A DNA stretch of 64,000 nt from Mycobacterium sp. GA-0227b. GTDB taxonomy: Bacteria > Actinomycetota > Actinomycetes > Mycobacteriales > Mycobacteriaceae. Positions within the stretch are counted from its first letter, which is position 1; every line of letters starts with the position of its first letter. The notes under the pieces were generated by a model, which was not told the origin of the DNA, made no database searches, and saw only the letters and a program-made list of their open reading frames with translations. Position numbers and translations under genes: made by a program. Below, in pieces: positions 47,460 through 57,283 of this stretch. The DNA is taken from contig NZ_LQIK01000006.1 in assembly GCF_001499855.1 (NCBI RefSeq), forward strand, positions 1-64,000, in the 5' to 3' direction.

Positions 47460-48328
47460 GCGGCCAACAGCCGTTCGGCCCAGCGCAGGCGCTCGTCGGT
47501 GTCGGCCGCCACGTACATCAGGTCGACGAACATGTCTTGGTAGCCGCCGGCGGCGAGCATCCGCACCGCCTCGACGGCCCGCTCGATCGGCGTGCCCTCG
47601 GCGACGTTGACACGAAGGTAGGTGTGGATGGCCGACGGATCCCGGCCCGCCGCGCGGGCGGCGTCGTCGATGATGCGCCGATGCCGGTCGAGCATCTCGG
47701 GGAACACTTTGCCGGGGACGTTGACTGTGGGCAGCCATCCGTCGCCGCGCGCGCCGATCCGCGTCAGCCCGGCCGCAGTGAACGAGGCGAGGTAGATCGG
47801 CGGCGGCTGTTGCACCGGCTTGAGGTCGACCCACGACGGCGGGATCGACCAGCGCTCGCCGTCATGAGCCACGGGATTCGTCGTCCACAGGGCTTGCAGC
47901 ACGTCGAGCAGCTCGTCCAGCTGTGCCCCGCGGCGGCGAAACGGCGCGCCCGCTGCCTGGAACTCCTCGGGTGACCAGCCGATGCCGAAGCCGGGCAGCA
48001 GCCGCCCACCACTGACCACGTCGAGGGCGGTCAGCTGGCGGCCCAGCTGCACCGGCGGATACCACGGCGCGACGAAAACACTGCTGCCCAACCGGACCCG
48101 GCTGGTGACGGCGGCCGCCACCGCCAGCGCGATGAACGGGTCCAGTCCGGTGCGGAACTGTTCGGGAATGGTGTCGGCACCCGCGTAGCCGACGCTGGGC
48201 TGCACAGCCGTGATGAGGCGGTCCCCGACCCACAGGCTGTCGGCGCCGAGGTCTTCGACCGTCTTTGCGAAACGGGCGAGATCGGCGCCCGCGGGTCCGC
48301 CGTACTGCGGCAATGCGAATCCCAACAC
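47456..48328 (-). CDS. LLM-class F420-dependent oxidoreductase
   Basis: A 290-residue TIM-barrel flavin/F420 enzyme. It starts LGFALPQYGGPAGADLARFAKTVEDLGADSLWVGDRL and has the LDVVSGGRLLPGFGIGWSPEEFQAAG stretch characteristic of luciferase-like F420 oxidoreductases. GTG 48328 is the start. It leads an operon LLM / CoA-transferase / thiolase, with overlapping stops and starts, suggesting a shared acyl-CoA or alcohol oxidation pathway of unknown substrate. Confidence 0.82.
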   Translation of the reverse strand: MLGFALPQYGGPAGADLARFAKTVEDLGADSLWVGDRLITAVQPSVGYAGADTIPEQFRTGLDPFIALAVAAAVTSRVRLGSSVFVAPWYPPVQLGRQLTALDVVSGGRLLPGFGIGWSPEEFQAAGAPFRRRGAQLDELLDVLQALWTTNPVAHDGERWSIPPSWVDLKPVQQPPPIYLASFTAAGLTRIGARGDGWLPTVNVPGKVFPEMLDRHRRIIDDAARAAGRDPSAIHTYLRVNVAEGTPIERAVEAVRMLAAGGYQDMFVDLMYVAADTDERLRWAERLLAA

Positions 48329-48348
48329 GCTGGACAGGCTAGTGCGTA

Positions 48349-48388
48349 GGTTCTGGTGCAGTGGGTATCAGGGCTGGGTACCAGAACC
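48349..48388. promoter_or_regulatory. Inverted repeat between LLM operon and phosphoketolase
   Basis: GGTTCTGGT (48349-48357) and ACCAGAACC (48380-48388) are perfect 9-bp inverted arms with a 22-base spacer in the 116-base divergent gap. The centre-to-centre distance is about three helical turns. It could be an operator for both promoters; the regulator is unknown. Confidence 0.5.
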
Positions 48389-48444
48389 CACACGCGCTGT
48401 TCGCCAACCCACGGCGTTCACCCGGCACGACGATGATGAGTTAG

Positions 48445-50862
48445 ATGACCGCCCAGGCACTGTCCCCCACGCTGTCCGACGATGAACTCACGCTGATCGA
48501 CGCGTACTGGCGCGCGGCAAACTATCTGTCCGTCGGACAGATCTACCTGCTGGACAATCCGCTGCTGCGGGAGCCGCTCGCGCCGCAGCACGTCAAGCCC
48601 CGCCTGCTCGGACACTGGGGTACCACGCCCGGGCTCAACCTCGTCTACGCGCACTTGAACCGCATCATCCGCAACCGCGACGCGAACGTCATCTACATCA
48701 CCGGACCGGGGCACGGCGGTCCCGGCCTGGTCGCGAACGCCTACCTGGAAGGCACGTACAGCGAGGTGTACTCGGGCATCTCCGAGGACGCCGAAGGCCT
48801 GCGAAAGTTGTTCCGGCAGTTCTCTTTCCCCGGCGGCATCCCGAGTCACGTCGCCTCGGAGACGCCCGGGTCGATCCACGAGGGCGGCGAACTCGGCTAT
48901 GCGCTGGTGCACGCGTACGGCGCGGCGTTCGACAACCCCGATCTGGTGGTGGCGTGTGTGATCGGCGACGGTGAGGCCGAAACCGGCCCGCTGGCCGCGA
49001 GCTGGCATTCGAACAAGTTCCTCAACCCCGTCACCGACGGTGCGGTGCTGCCCATCCTGCACCTCAACGGGTACAAGATCGCCAACCCGACGGTGCTGGC
49101 GCGGATCCCACAGGAGGAGCTGGAGTCGCTGCTGTTCGGCTACGGCTACCGGCCCATCACGGTGGCCGGAGACGATCCGGCCAACGTGCATCAGCAGTTG
49201 GCCACCGCACTCGACGAGGCGTTCGACCAGATCGCTGCGATCCAGCGCGCCGCCCGCCTCGATGGTGAGGCCGGCCGCCCGCTGTGGCCGATGATCGTGC
49301 TACGCACTCCGAAGGGCTGGACCGGTCCCGAAGAGGTCGACGGCAAGAAGGTCGAAGGCACCTGGCGGTCCCATCAGGTGCCGCTGTCGGGCACCCACAC
49401 CAACCCCGAACACCGTGCGCAGCTCGAGGATTGGCTGCGCAGCTACCGACCCGAGGACCTGTTCGACGACGACGGCGCGCTGCGGCCCGAACTGCGTGCG
49501 ATCGCGCCGGGAGGGCAGCGGCGGATGAGCGCCAACCCGCACGCCAACGGCGGCCTGCTGCTCAGGGATCTCGACTTGCCCGCGTTCGCCGATTACGCGG
49601 TGGCGGTCGACAAGCCGGCCTCCGAGTCCGCCGAGGCCACACGGGTGCTCGGCACCTTCCTGCGCGACGTCATCGCCCGCAACCCCGACCGGTTCCGGTT
49701 GATGGGCCCTGACGAGACCGCGTCGAACCGGCTGTCGGCGACCCTCGAGGTGACCGACAAGGCGTGGCTGGCCGAAATCGGGCCCGACGACGAGAATCTC
49801 GGGCCGGAGGGCCGCGTGATGGAGGTGTTGTCCGAACACCTTTGCCAGGGCTGGCTCGAGGGTTACCTGCTGACGGGCAGGCACGGGCTGTTCAACTGCT
49901 ACGAGGCGTTCGTCCACATCATCGACTCGATGCTCAATCAGCACGCCAAGTGGCTCTCCAGTAGCCGCGAGCTGCCGTGGCGGCGCCCGATCGCGTCGCT
50001 GAATTACCTTCTGACATCGCATGTCTGGCGCCAGGATCACAACGGCGCGTCGCACCAGGACCCCGGGTTCATCGACCATGTCGCCAACAAGCGGCCGGAG
50101 GTCGTGCGGGTCTACCTGCCGCCTGATGCCAACACGCTGTTGTCGGTGGCCGACCACTGCCTTCGCAGTCGGCACTACGTGAACGTGATCGTCGCCGGTA
50201 AGCAACCGGCGCTGACCTATCTGGACATGGACTCCGCGATCGCGCACTGCACCAGGGGTCTCGGCATCTGGGACTGGGCAAGCAGCGGCGCCGGGCATCC
50301 GGATGTGGTGCTCGCGTGCGCCGGTGATATCCCGACCCTGGAAACCCTGGCCGCTGCCGACATCCTGCGCCGGCGGTTGCCCGAGGTGAAGGTTCGGGTG
50401 GTCAACGTCGTCGACATCATGCGGTTGCAACCCGACTCCGAACATCCGCACGGACTGTCGGAGCGGGAGTTCGATTCGATCTTCACGACGGACAAGCCGG
50501 TCATCTTCGCCTACCACGGCTACCCGTGGCTGATTCACCGGCTGACCTACCGCCACGCCAACCACGCCCAGCTTCATGTGCGCGGCTTCAAGGAGCGCGG
50601 TACCACAACGACCCCGTTCGACATGGTGATGCTCAACGACCTCGACCGGTTCCACCTCGTCATGGACGTCATCGACCGCGTCGACGGACTGGGCAGCAGC
50701 GCGGCCGGGCTGCGCCAGGAAATGGCCGACGCCCGCCTTGCGGCGCGGCGCTACACCCGTGAGCACGGAGAGGACGATCCGGCGATCTCGGAGTGGACGT
50801 GGGACCCGGACTACCGGGCGCCCTCGCTTTCGCAGGATTCGCTCAGCGAACAAGACCGCTAG
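48445..50862 (+). CDS. xfp: Phosphoketolase (xylulose-5-P / fructose-6-P)
   Basis: An 805-residue thiamine-diphosphate enzyme that splits xylulose-5-phosphate or fructose-6-phosphate to acetyl phosphate. The family features are all visible: [49 protein letters not shown], the ThDP motif [24 protein letters not shown], and [14 protein letters not shown]. Length is standard. ATG 48445 lies after a possible regulatory inverted repeat. With acetate kinase elsewhere it would allow a bypass of glycolysis. Confidence 0.95.
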   Translation: MTAQALSPTLSDDELTLIDAYWRAANYLSVGQIYLLDNPLLREPLAPQHVKPRLLGHWGTTPGLNLVYAHLNRIIRNRDANVIYITGPGHGGPGLVANAYLEGTYSEVYSGISEDAEGLRKLFRQFSFPGGIPSHVASETPGSIHEGGELGYALVHAYGAAFDNPDLVVACVIGDGEAETGPLAASWHSNKFLNPVTDGAVLPILHLNGYKIANPTVLARIPQEELESLLFGYGYRPITVAGDDPANVHQQLATALDEAFDQIAAIQRAARLDGEAGRPLWPMIVLRTPKGWTGPEEVDGKKVEGTWRSHQVPLSGTHTNPEHRAQLEDWLRSYRPEDLFDDDGALRPELRAIAPGGQRRMSANPHANGGLLLRDLDLPAFADYAVAVDKPASESAEATRVLGTFLRDVIARNPDRFRLMGPDETASNRLSATLEVTDKAWLAEIGPDDENLGPEGRVMEVLSEHLCQGWLEGYLLTGRHGLFNCYEAFVHIIDSMLNQHAKWLSSSRELPWRRPIASLNYLLTSHVWRQDHNGASHQDPGFIDHVANKRPEVVRVYLPPDANTLLSVADHCLRSRHYVNVIVAGKQPALTYLDMDSAIAHCTRGLGIWDWASSGAGHPDVVLACAGDIPTLETLAAADILRRRLPEVKVRVVNVVDIMRLQPDSEHPHGLSEREFDSIFTTDKPVIFAYHGYPWLIHRLTYRHANHAQLHVRGFKERGTTTTPFDMVMLNDLDRFHLVMDVIDRVDGLGSSAAGLRQEMADARLAARRYTREHGEDDPAISEWTWDPDYRAPSLSQDSLSEQDR

Positions 50863-50873
50863 ACTGGATCTTC

Positions 50874-51635
50874 GTGTCCGACCAAGCCGTGCTAGCCGAG
50901 CGTCCGCATCCGCTGGTCGAACAGCTCTCCGCGCTGCATCACTTCCGCACCTACGTCGACATCGCGGTGGTCGTGGTGGTGCTGGCGTTGACAAACCTGA
51001 TCGCGCATTTCACCACTCCGTGGGCCAGCGTGGCGACGGTTCCCGCGGCGGCGGTCGGATTGCTGCTCCTTGTCCGCTCCCGCGGGCTGGGCTGGGCCGA
51101 ACTCGGGTTGAGCCGCGACCACTGGAGGTCCGGCGCCGGTTACGCGCTGGCGGCCGTCGGGGTGGTGCTGTCGGTGATCGCGATCGGCGCGCTGCTGCCG
51201 TGGACGCGGCCGATGTTCATGAACAACAACTACGCGACGATCTCCGGCGCGTTGATCGCGTCGATGGTGATCATCCCCCTGCAGACCGTGATCCCCGAGG
51301 AGCTGGCTTTTCGGGGCGTGCTGCACGGCGCGTTGAACCGCGCCTGGGGTTTCCGCGGCGTCGCGGCGGCGGGTTCACTGCTGTTCGGTCTCTGGCACAT
51401 CGCCACCTCGCTGGGTTTGACCAGCAGTAACGTCGGGTTCACGCGCATCTTCGGCGGCGGGGTGATGGGTACCGTCGCGGGCGTGACGTTGGCGGTGGCA
51501 GCCACCGCGGTCGCCGGGTTCGTGTTCACCTGGTTGCGGCGTCGCAGCGGCAGCCTGATTGCGCCGATCGCCTTGCACTGGTCGCTCAACGGGCTCGGCG
51601 CCCTGGCCGCCGCGCTGGTGTGGCACCTGAGCTGA
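50874..51635 (+). CDS. CPBP (CAAX-like) intramembrane metalloprotease
   Basis: A 253-residue polytopic membrane protein of the CPBP/Abi family, like M. tuberculosis Rv1863c in position. Motif 1 is PEELAFRGVL (EExxxR), motif 2 FGLWHIATS with His, and motif 3 HWSLNGLG, giving the expected Glu/His active site. It probably cleaves prenylated or membrane proteins, or works in immunity; the substrate is unknown. GTG 50874 follows the phosphoketolase stop by 11 bases, so they may be cotranscribed. Confidence 0.87.
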   Translation: MSDQAVLAERPHPLVEQLSALHHFRTYVDIAVVVVVLALTNLIAHFTTPWASVATVPAAAVGLLLLVRSRGLGWAELGLSRDHWRSGAGYALAAVGVVLSVIAIGALLPWTRPMFMNNNYATISGALIASMVIIPLQTVIPEELAFRGVLHGALNRAWGFRGVAAAGSLLFGLWHIATSLGLTSSNVGFTRIFGGGVMGTVAGVTLAVAATAVAGFVFTWLRRRSGSLIAPIALHWSLNGLGALAAALVWHLS

Positions 51636-51658
51636 CGCAGACCGCCGCTGGCCGAACT

Positions 51659-52675
51659 CTAGACGGTCAGCACCGCCGCCCCCGACACCCGGCCGGCGGC
51701 GAGATCGCTGAGCGCCTCATCCGCCCGATCGAGCGGATACTGCGGGCTTGTCACTTCGATGCGGTACTCACCGGCGAAGGCCAGAAAGGCTCGGGCATCG
51801 GCTCGCGTGTTCGCGGTGACTGACCGCAGTTGGCGCTCCTGGAAGAGGTGACGCTGGTAGTTCAGCGCGGGAACGTCGGAGAGGTGGATGCCGGCGATGG
51901 CCAGTGTGCCGCCACGATCGAGCGCTTCGAGCGCGGAGGGCACGAGGTCGCCGACGGGTGCGAACAGGATCGCGGCGTCGAGCGGGGCAGGTGGCGGGTC
52001 GGCAGCGCCCTGAGCCGAGGCCGCTCCCAGTGACAGCGCCAGCGCGCGGGCGGCCTCCCCGCGGGTCATGACGTGGACTTCGACGCCCTGCGCGATCGCC
52101 ACTTGGGCGGTCAGGTGCGCGCTGCCGCCGAATCCGTAGATTCCCAACCGCCCGCCGGGCGGTAGCTCGGCGCGCACCAGGGCGCGATAGCCGATGATGC
52201 CCGCGCACAGCAGCGGCGCCAGTTCGGTGTCGGAGTAGCCCGCCGGCAGCGGATGAGCGTATGCGGCTGGCACCGTGGCGAATTCGGCGTATCCCCCGTC
52301 GGCGTCCCAGCCCGTGTAGCGGGACTCGGGGCACAGATTCTCGGCCCCTCGGATGCAGTACCGGCATCGTCCGCAGGTGTGCCGAAGCCATGCGATGCCG
52401 ACGCGGTCGCCGACGGCGAACTCGGCGCCGACGCCCTGCCCCGCCTCGACCACTTCACCGACGACCTCATGGCCCGGGATGACCTGCGGACGATGCACGG
52501 GCAGGTCGCCTTCGGCGACGTGAAGATCGGTGCGGCACACGCCACATGCCCGCACTGCCACCAGAAGCTCGCCGGGCATCGGTCGCGGAATCTCGACGCG
52601 TGCCCGCTCGAGTGGTCGAGTGCTCACCGGCCCGGGTCGCCGAACCCGCCACGCCGTCATGGTCGAGATCGCCAT
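51659..52675 (-). CDS. adhA: Zinc-dependent alcohol dehydrogenase AdhA
   Basis: A 338-residue medium-chain alcohol dehydrogenase, like M. tuberculosis AdhA (Rv1862). Catalytic zinc: Cys in [10 protein letters not shown], His-Glu in [10 protein letters not shown]. Structural zinc: four cysteines in [17 protein letters not shown]. The NAD(P) Rossmann fold starts [17 protein letters not shown]. It should interconvert primary alcohols and aldehydes. ATG 52675 or 52660 ([10 protein letters not shown]) are both possible starts. It converges on the protease gene with a 23-base gap. Confidence 0.88.
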   Translation of the reverse strand: MAISTMTAWRVRRPGPVSTRPLERARVEIPRPMPGELLVAVRACGVCRTDLHVAEGDLPVHRPQVIPGHEVVGEVVEAGQGVGAEFAVGDRVGIAWLRHTCGRCRYCIRGAENLCPESRYTGWDADGGYAEFATVPAAYAHPLPAGYSDTELAPLLCAGIIGYRALVRAELPPGGRLGIYGFGGSAHLTAQVAIAQGVEVHVMTRGEAARALALSLGAASAQGAADPPPAPLDAAILFAPVGDLVPSALEALDRGGTLAIAGIHLSDVPALNYQRHLFQERQLRSVTANTRADARAFLAFAGEYRIEVTSPQYPLDRADEALSDLAAGRVSGAAVLTV

Positions 52676-52932
52676 ACCTCATCGTCGCCCGGTGAATCAC
52701 GAATGCACCACCCCGGGAACGAGCATCTTCACTGTGAGCGAACGACGCTAACGACCGCCGCGGTGCGCCAGACAAATGTGGTGGACGCCGCGGTGTTGAA
52801 GCGGTAGGGATAACCCCGATTCCTCACTCATGACAACGGCATAACCTGGAGATAACGGTGGACCGTCGAACATCGGCGGAACGGGCTTCGTACCCGGCGC
52901 AGGACTCCGGTACCGCGAAGGGAGAGGACGAG

Positions 52933-53178
52933 ATGAGAACGCTTGTTGCATTGGCGGTCGGCGCGCTTGCGGCCGGCGGCATGGCTTTCGCCGCCCCGGC
53001 CCACGCCGGATGCCAGGGCGGCTGGACGCCGTGGGGTGGCGGGACGATCTGCGACGGACCGGTCAGCGCCGACGGCAACTTCGAGCGGTGTCAAACCGCA
53101 GGCGCGATGGGGTTCGGCGGCACGAATTGCGTCATCTTGAACGTCGCCAACGCCAACCCGCCGCGGGTTGGGCCCTGA
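52933..53178 (+). CDS. Small secreted CDGP-type protein
   Basis: An 81-residue exported protein. The signal peptide MRTLVALAVGALAAGGMAFAAPAHA is followed by a mature part of about 56 residues with four cysteines (AGCQGGW, TICDGPV, ERCQT, TNCVIL), containing the CDGP motif. Two disulfides are likely. The family is mycobacterial and of unknown role. ATG 52933 follows AGGGAGAGGACGAG. It lies 257 bases from divergent adhA and is followed by a bidirectional terminator. Confidence 0.8.
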   Translation: MRTLVALAVGALAAGGMAFAAPAHAGCQGGWTPWGGGTICDGPVSADGNFERCQTAGAMGFGGTNCVILNVANANPPRVGP

Positions 53179-53203
53179 CCACCGCACGCGCACTGAAGAA
53201 TTC

Positions 53204-53238
53204 GGCTTCCGCCACGGCTTGATGTCGTGGCGGAAGCC
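53204..53238. terminator. Bidirectional hairpin between CDGP and apa genes
   Basis: GGCTTCCGCCACG (53204-53216) pairs perfectly with CGTGGCGGAAGCC (53226-53238): a 13-bp stem with a 9-base loop, between convergent genes, 25 bases after one stop and 9 bases after the other. Confidence 0.82.
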
Positions 53239-53247
53239 TTGACTTCG

Positions 53248-54348
53248 TCAGGGCGGAGGCACCATCCCCGGCGCGTTCTCCGGTGCGACCGGAACGGGCT
53301 CCCCGACGCCGGGCCGTGGCGCAGGCGCGTTCGGATCGGGTGGGGGCGCATTGGGAGCCGGTGGAGGCGGCGGGGCGTTCGGATCGGCCGGCGCCGGAGG
53401 CGCGGCGTTCGGAGCCGCCGGCGGCGGGGCGTTCGGATCCGTCGGCGCCGGCGGGCCGGTGTACGGCCGAATCGAGTTGGCCAGCGTCACCGCTTCTTCC
53501 TTCGGCACAGGGTTGTTCGCCGTGCCGAGCCAAACGACGAACCAGCGCTCAGGGGCGCGCTGCCCGCGCGGCGTCTCCGGCTCGACCGGATTGCCGACGA
53601 CACCGGCCCAGATCTGACCGTTCGGCTTGTTGGTGTCGGTGAACTTCACCTCGTAATACGAAGCGACGCCCGGCATACCGTCTGCGTTGAGTTCGAAGGT
53701 CTCCTGGTTGATCCGCGTGCCGGGGAACGGCATGAAGAACTCGCCCATATCGGACGCCAACCGCTGAGCGGCCTTCGCGTTATCGGTCTCGGCCCCGGCG
53801 AAAAGCTTCAGGTCGAGTCGGCCGAGCAGAATGCTGGTGTCGTTGGGCGGCTCGGCACCTTCGGGTGGGATCTTGGTCACCAGCGCCTGCCCATAGGACA
53901 GCTGCGACGCGTCCGACACCTTCCAACCCGCAGGCACGACGTAGCTGAGTCCGCCTGCAGGCGCTTCGACACGCCCGGGGTCGCCGGGCGGCGGGGCGGG
54001 TGCATTCGGATCGCCGGGCGCCGGCGCAGGCGCAGGCGCACCGGGCGCGGGTGGCGGCGCAGGCGCGCCGGGCGGTGGCGGTGCCGGCGCGGGCGCACCA
54101 GGTGGCGGCGCGGGCGCGGGTGCACCCGGTGCGGGTGCGGGCGCTGGTGCCCCGGGCGGTGGCGGCGGTGGCGGGCCCTGCAAGAACGTGTTGCCGGGCG
54201 GCGGGGGTGGCGCCGGCGTCGGCTCGGGCTGCGCCTGCGCCACCGTTGGCAGCGCCAGCGCAACCGCGGTGGCGCCAGTCAGCGCCGCGACTGCAAGCGT
54301 CTTGGAGAGGCCCCTGCGAGGGAACGAAATCGCGTCCGGCTGATCCAT
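53248..54348 (-). CDS. apa: Alanine/proline-rich secreted protein Apa (fibronectin attachment protein family)
   Basis: A 366-residue exported protein, homologous to M. tuberculosis Apa/ModD (Rv1860). The signal region ends at [12 protein letters not shown] Pro/Ala repeat block (residues 40-125, encoded by imperfect GC-rich DNA repeats at about 53990-54190) is followed by the conserved FAP domain: [80 protein letters not shown] and [14 protein letters not shown] second Pro-rich tail ends in PGMVPPP. Mannosylated and adhesive in pathogens. It follows modC on the same strand. Confidence 0.92.
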   Translation of the reverse strand: MDQPDAISFPRRGLSKTLAVAALTGATAVALALPTVAQAQPEPTPAPPPPPGNTFLQGPPPPPPPGAPAPAPAPGAPAPAPPPGAPAPAPPPPGAPAPPPAPGAPAPAPAPGDPNAPAPPPGDPGRVEAPAGGLSYVVPAGWKVSDASQLSYGQALVTKIPPEGAEPPNDTSILLGRLDLKLFAGAETDNAKAAQRLASDMGEFFMPFPGTRINQETFELNADGMPGVASYYEVKFTDTNKPNGQIWAGVVGNPVEPETPRGQRAPERWFVVWLGTANNPVPKEEAVTLANSIRPYTGPPAPTDPNAPPPAAPNAAPPAPADPNAPPPPPAPNAPPPDPNAPAPRPGVGEPVPVAPENAPGMVPPP

Positions 54349-54569
54349 GGAGAAGAAACTACCGTGTTACCGCCGTGACGCAAGTGCGTATTGCTCAAAA
54401 AGTGCTCAATTGAGAAATTGCTGAGAACCGGAAATGCCATGCAAGGCAACAGTACCCGGAATTGCTGACACGACGGTGTCCCCGCGCGTGGCGCGGGCTT
54501 GTCGAACCGCGTTCACCGCCGGAGGACGACGGTCGTCTAACTCGTTTTTCGCAGCCGCCCAGATGTCCG
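54349..54569. other. apa upstream region with palindromes
   Basis: The 221 bases between modC and apa contain the perfect palindrome CTCAATTGAG (54405-54414) within a locally AT-rich patch, and a 7-bp hairpin CCCGCGC-GTG-GCGCGGG (54481-54497) that may end modC transcription. The patch probably includes the apa promoter. Confidence 0.5.
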
Positions 54570-55622
54570 TTACGGGCCCGGGTGGATGGTGACCTCCTGC
54601 GCTTTCACGGCGAAGTACGCGCGCTCGCCGGGCGCCAGGCGCAGTTCGGCGGCGGAGTCCGCGGTGATGTCGGCGGCGAGCCCGGGGCCGCCATCGGGTT
54701 GTTCCTCGGCCCGCACCCGGATGGCCGGCCCGCGGCCGTCGACTTCGGCGATGGTCACTTCAACGGTGTTGCGGGGGCTGCCGTGCGGTCGCTCGCGGTA
54801 CACCGCGACGGCCGCCGGGTGAAACAAGGCCACCGCCGAAGCCCCCGCCGTCACGTCCACGCCCGCGGTTCCGTACCAGGTGCCGCCCCACCGGGTGGTC
54901 AGCACCCCGCCGCCGGCCGCCGTGCCGCGAACCAGGTTCACTCCCGCCAGCCGCGCGCCGAATCCACTGCGCGGAGCCGTCAGAACCGTTGCCGCAGAAC
55001 CATTTTCCATAACACGGCCGGATTCGAGCACCAACACCCGATCGGCGAGCGTCACCACGTCGAGCACGTCATGGGTCACCATCACCGCCGACCGGCCGTC
55101 GCGCACCAGCACCCGGCGCAGCACCTTGCGCATCGCAGCGGCGGTCGCGACATCGAGCTTGCTCAACGGCTCGTCGAGGAGCAACACGTCGGGTTCGGCG
55201 GCCAGCGCGCGGGCCAGCGCCACCCGCTGGGCCTGGCCCCCCGACAGGTGGCGGGGCCTGCGGTCGGCCAGATCCGTCGCGTCGACCTCTGCAAGCCAGT
55301 GCTCGGGTCGCCTACCGCCGGGCGGGAAGGCCACGTTGGCGGCGACATCCAGATGCGGAAACAACAGCGGATCCTGCAGCAGCAACCCGACGCGGCGGTC
55401 GTGGGTCGGCACGTCGACCCGCGTTGCGGTGTCGGTGAGCACCCGATTCCCCACGCGCACGACACCGTCGTCGGGCCGGACCAAGCCCGCGATGACGTGC
55501 AGCACCGTCGACTTGCCCGCCCCATTGGGGCCCAGCACGGCCAGCACCTCACCGGCGGCGACGTCGAACTCGACATCCACGCCCCGATGCTCGACAACGG
55601 CCCGCAGGCTGACTCCTGTCAC
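54570..55622 (-). CDS. modC: Molybdate ABC transporter ATP-binding protein ModC
   Basis: A 350-residue ABC ATPase. Walker A is GPNGAGKST, signature LSGGQAQR, Walker B VLLLDEP, and the switch His is in MVTHD. The C-terminal 120 residues form a TOBE/molybdate-binding-like domain (VEVTIAEVDGRGPAIRVRAEEQ... ELRLAPGERAYFAVKAQEVTI), typical of ModC. GTG 55622 lies seven bases after the modB stop. Oxyanion specificity is inferred from the modB partner and the position next to apa, as in M. tuberculosis Rv1859. Confidence 0.9.
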   Translation of the reverse strand: MTGVSLRAVVEHRGVDVEFDVAAGEVLAVLGPNGAGKSTVLHVIAGLVRPDDGVVRVGNRVLTDTATRVDVPTHDRRVGLLLQDPLLFPHLDVAANVAFPPGGRRPEHWLAEVDATDLADRRPRHLSGGQAQRVALARALAAEPDVLLLDEPLSKLDVATAAAMRKVLRRVLVRDGRSAVMVTHDVLDVVTLADRVLVLESGRVMENGSAATVLTAPRSGFGARLAGVNLVRGTAAGGGVLTTRWGGTWYGTAGVDVTAGASAVALFHPAAVAVYRERPHGSPRNTVEVTIAEVDGRGPAIRVRAEEQPDGGPGLAADITADSAAELRLAPGERAYFAVKAQEVTIHPGP

Positions 55623-55628
55623 GCCGCA

Positions 55629-56423
55629 CTACCAGGCACTGTCGCCCCGCAACCGCCGACTGCCCAGGCCCAAGACCACCACCGCGGCCACCACCACGAG
55701 CAACAACGACAACGCCACCGCGGCATCGGCGTCGCTCTCCCGCTGCAGATAAATCTCCAACGGCAGCGTCCGGGTGACGCCCTGACGAGAGCCCGCGAAC
55801 GTGAGCGTGGCGCCGAATTCGCCCAGCGAGCGCGCGAATGCCAGCACGGATCCGGACACCAGGCCGGGAATCAGCAGCGGCAACGTCACGCGCCACCACA
55901 CCCGGGACGGCCGGGCGCCCAGCGTGGCCGCCACCATTTCGTAATCGGCGCCCGCGGTGCGGGCGGCCCCTTCCAGCGCGATGACGAGGAACGGCAGCGA
56001 CACGAACGTCTGGGCGAGCACCACCGCCGTCGTCGTGAACGCAATCTGGACACCCGCTGCCTCCAGGTACTCCCCGATCAGGCCGAGCCGGCCGAACGCG
56101 TAGAGCAGCGCGATACCGCCGACCACCGGAGGCAGCACCAACGGCAGCAGAATCAGCGGCCGCGCCGCGCGGATCAGCCGGCTGTCGCTGCGCGCGAGCA
56201 CCAGGGCCATCGGCACACCGAAAACCAGACACAGCGCGGTGCTGGCGGCCGCCGTCCGCAGGCTCAGCAGCAGCGCGCTGATGGAGGACTCGCTGCTGAT
56301 CAGGTGCACGAAATTCGGCCAGTCCACCCTCGCCGCCACCGCGACAAGAGGTACGGCGACGAACAGCGCGCCGACCGCGGCGGGCAGGTACAGCCAGCGC
56401 GGCAGGCCAGCCGAGATGCTCAA
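55629..56423 (-). CDS. modB: Molybdate ABC transporter permease ModB
   Basis: A 264-residue permease with about five or six membrane helices. The EAA-type loop, which contacts the ATPase, reads [28 protein letters not shown]. The ending [16 protein letters not shown] is hydrophobic. It is similar in place to M. tuberculosis ModB (Rv1858). The binding protein gene modA, expected immediately upstream, is missing: only 137 non-coding bases separate it from the divergent SDR gene. Confidence 0.9.
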   Translation of the reverse strand: MSISAGLPRWLYLPAAVGALFVAVPLVAVAARVDWPNFVHLISSESSISALLLSLRTAAASTALCLVFGVPMALVLARSDSRLIRAARPLILLPLVLPPVVGGIALLYAFGRLGLIGEYLEAAGVQIAFTTTAVVLAQTFVSLPFLVIALEGAARTAGADYEMVAATLGARPSRVWWRVTLPLLIPGLVSGSVLAFARSLGEFGATLTFAGSRQGVTRTLPLEIYLQRESDADAAVALSLLLVVVAAVVVLGLGSRRLRGDSAW

Positions 56424-56560
56424 CCGCTCGCCGCCCTGCGCCTCACGGGAAAAACCCTATGGCACATGCGCCCGCGCGCCGGTTTCGCGCCCTAGCTACT
56501 GTCCAGTAACATTGCCCGGGATCGCTGAGTTCAGCGTTGGCACGACAAGGAGGTCCCGCG

Positions 56561-57232
56561 ATGGAGGTGCTCGTCACCGCCGGTGACACGGATTTAGGTC
56601 GCACGATCGCCGGAGGCTTCCGCGACGCCGGTCACCGGGTCGTGATCGCAGGTGCCCGCCGCGACGACCTCGAAGTCGCCGCCAAGGAACTCGACGTCGA
56701 CGCAATCGTGTTCGACAACACCGATCCCGCCAGCCTGGAAGCGGCGCGACCGCAGTTCCCGCACCACCTCGACACGATCGTCAATGTGCCCGCGCCTCGT
56801 TGGGACGGCGGCGACCCGCGCACCTACTCGCTGTCGGAGCTGGCCAACGCGTGGCGGGAGGCGCTCGACTCGACCGTGCTGTCAGCGGTACTGACCGTGC
56901 AGATCCTGGGCGATCACCTGCGCTCGGGCGGTTCGATCGTCACCGTGGTTCCCGAACACCCGGTAGAAGGCAGTGCCGAAGCGGCCATCAAGGCGGCCAT
57001 CTCCAACTGGACCGCCGGCCAGGCCGCGCACTTCGGCACCCGCGGCATCACGGTCAACGCGGTGGCGTCGGGACGCAGCACCGAACCGGGCTACGAAGGC
57101 CTCTCGCGTACCCCGCCGCCGGTGGCCGAGGAGATCGCCCGGCTCGCGCTTTTCCTCTCCACCCCTGCGGCGCGCCACATCACCGGCCAGACGTTGCACG
57201 TCAGCAAGGGTGCGCTGGCGGACTTCGGCTGA
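56561..57232 (+). CDS. SDR family protein (Rv1856c-like)
   Basis: A 223-residue short-chain dehydrogenase-like protein in the position of M. tuberculosis Rv1856c. The nucleotide loop is degenerate (VTAGDTDLGRTIA rather than TGxxxGIG), and the catalytic Tyr-x3-Lys is not evident: the matching helix reads EAAIKAAISNW. Substrate binding may be retained but classic oxidoreductase activity is doubtful. ATG 56561 has a near-perfect AAGGAGG site at 7 bases. Confidence 0.8.
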   Translation: MEVLVTAGDTDLGRTIAGGFRDAGHRVVIAGARRDDLEVAAKELDVDAIVFDNTDPASLEAARPQFPHHLDTIVNVPAPRWDGGDPRTYSLSELANAWREALDSTVLSAVLTVQILGDHLRSGGSIVTVVPEHPVEGSAEAAIKAAISNWTAGQAAHFGTRGITVNAVASGRSTEPGYEGLSRTPPPVAEEIARLALFLSTPAARHITGQTLHVSKGALADFG

Positions 57233-57283
57233 ACTTTTCGCTGACGGGGAATCGACCCCGATCAGCCGTGGTTACGTGAAGAC

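Noticed and set aside
53990-54190. GC-rich tandem repeats, considered as CRISPR or a VNTR
   Set aside because: They are imperfect and in frame, and encode the Pro/Ala-rich block of Apa; there are no regular spacers.
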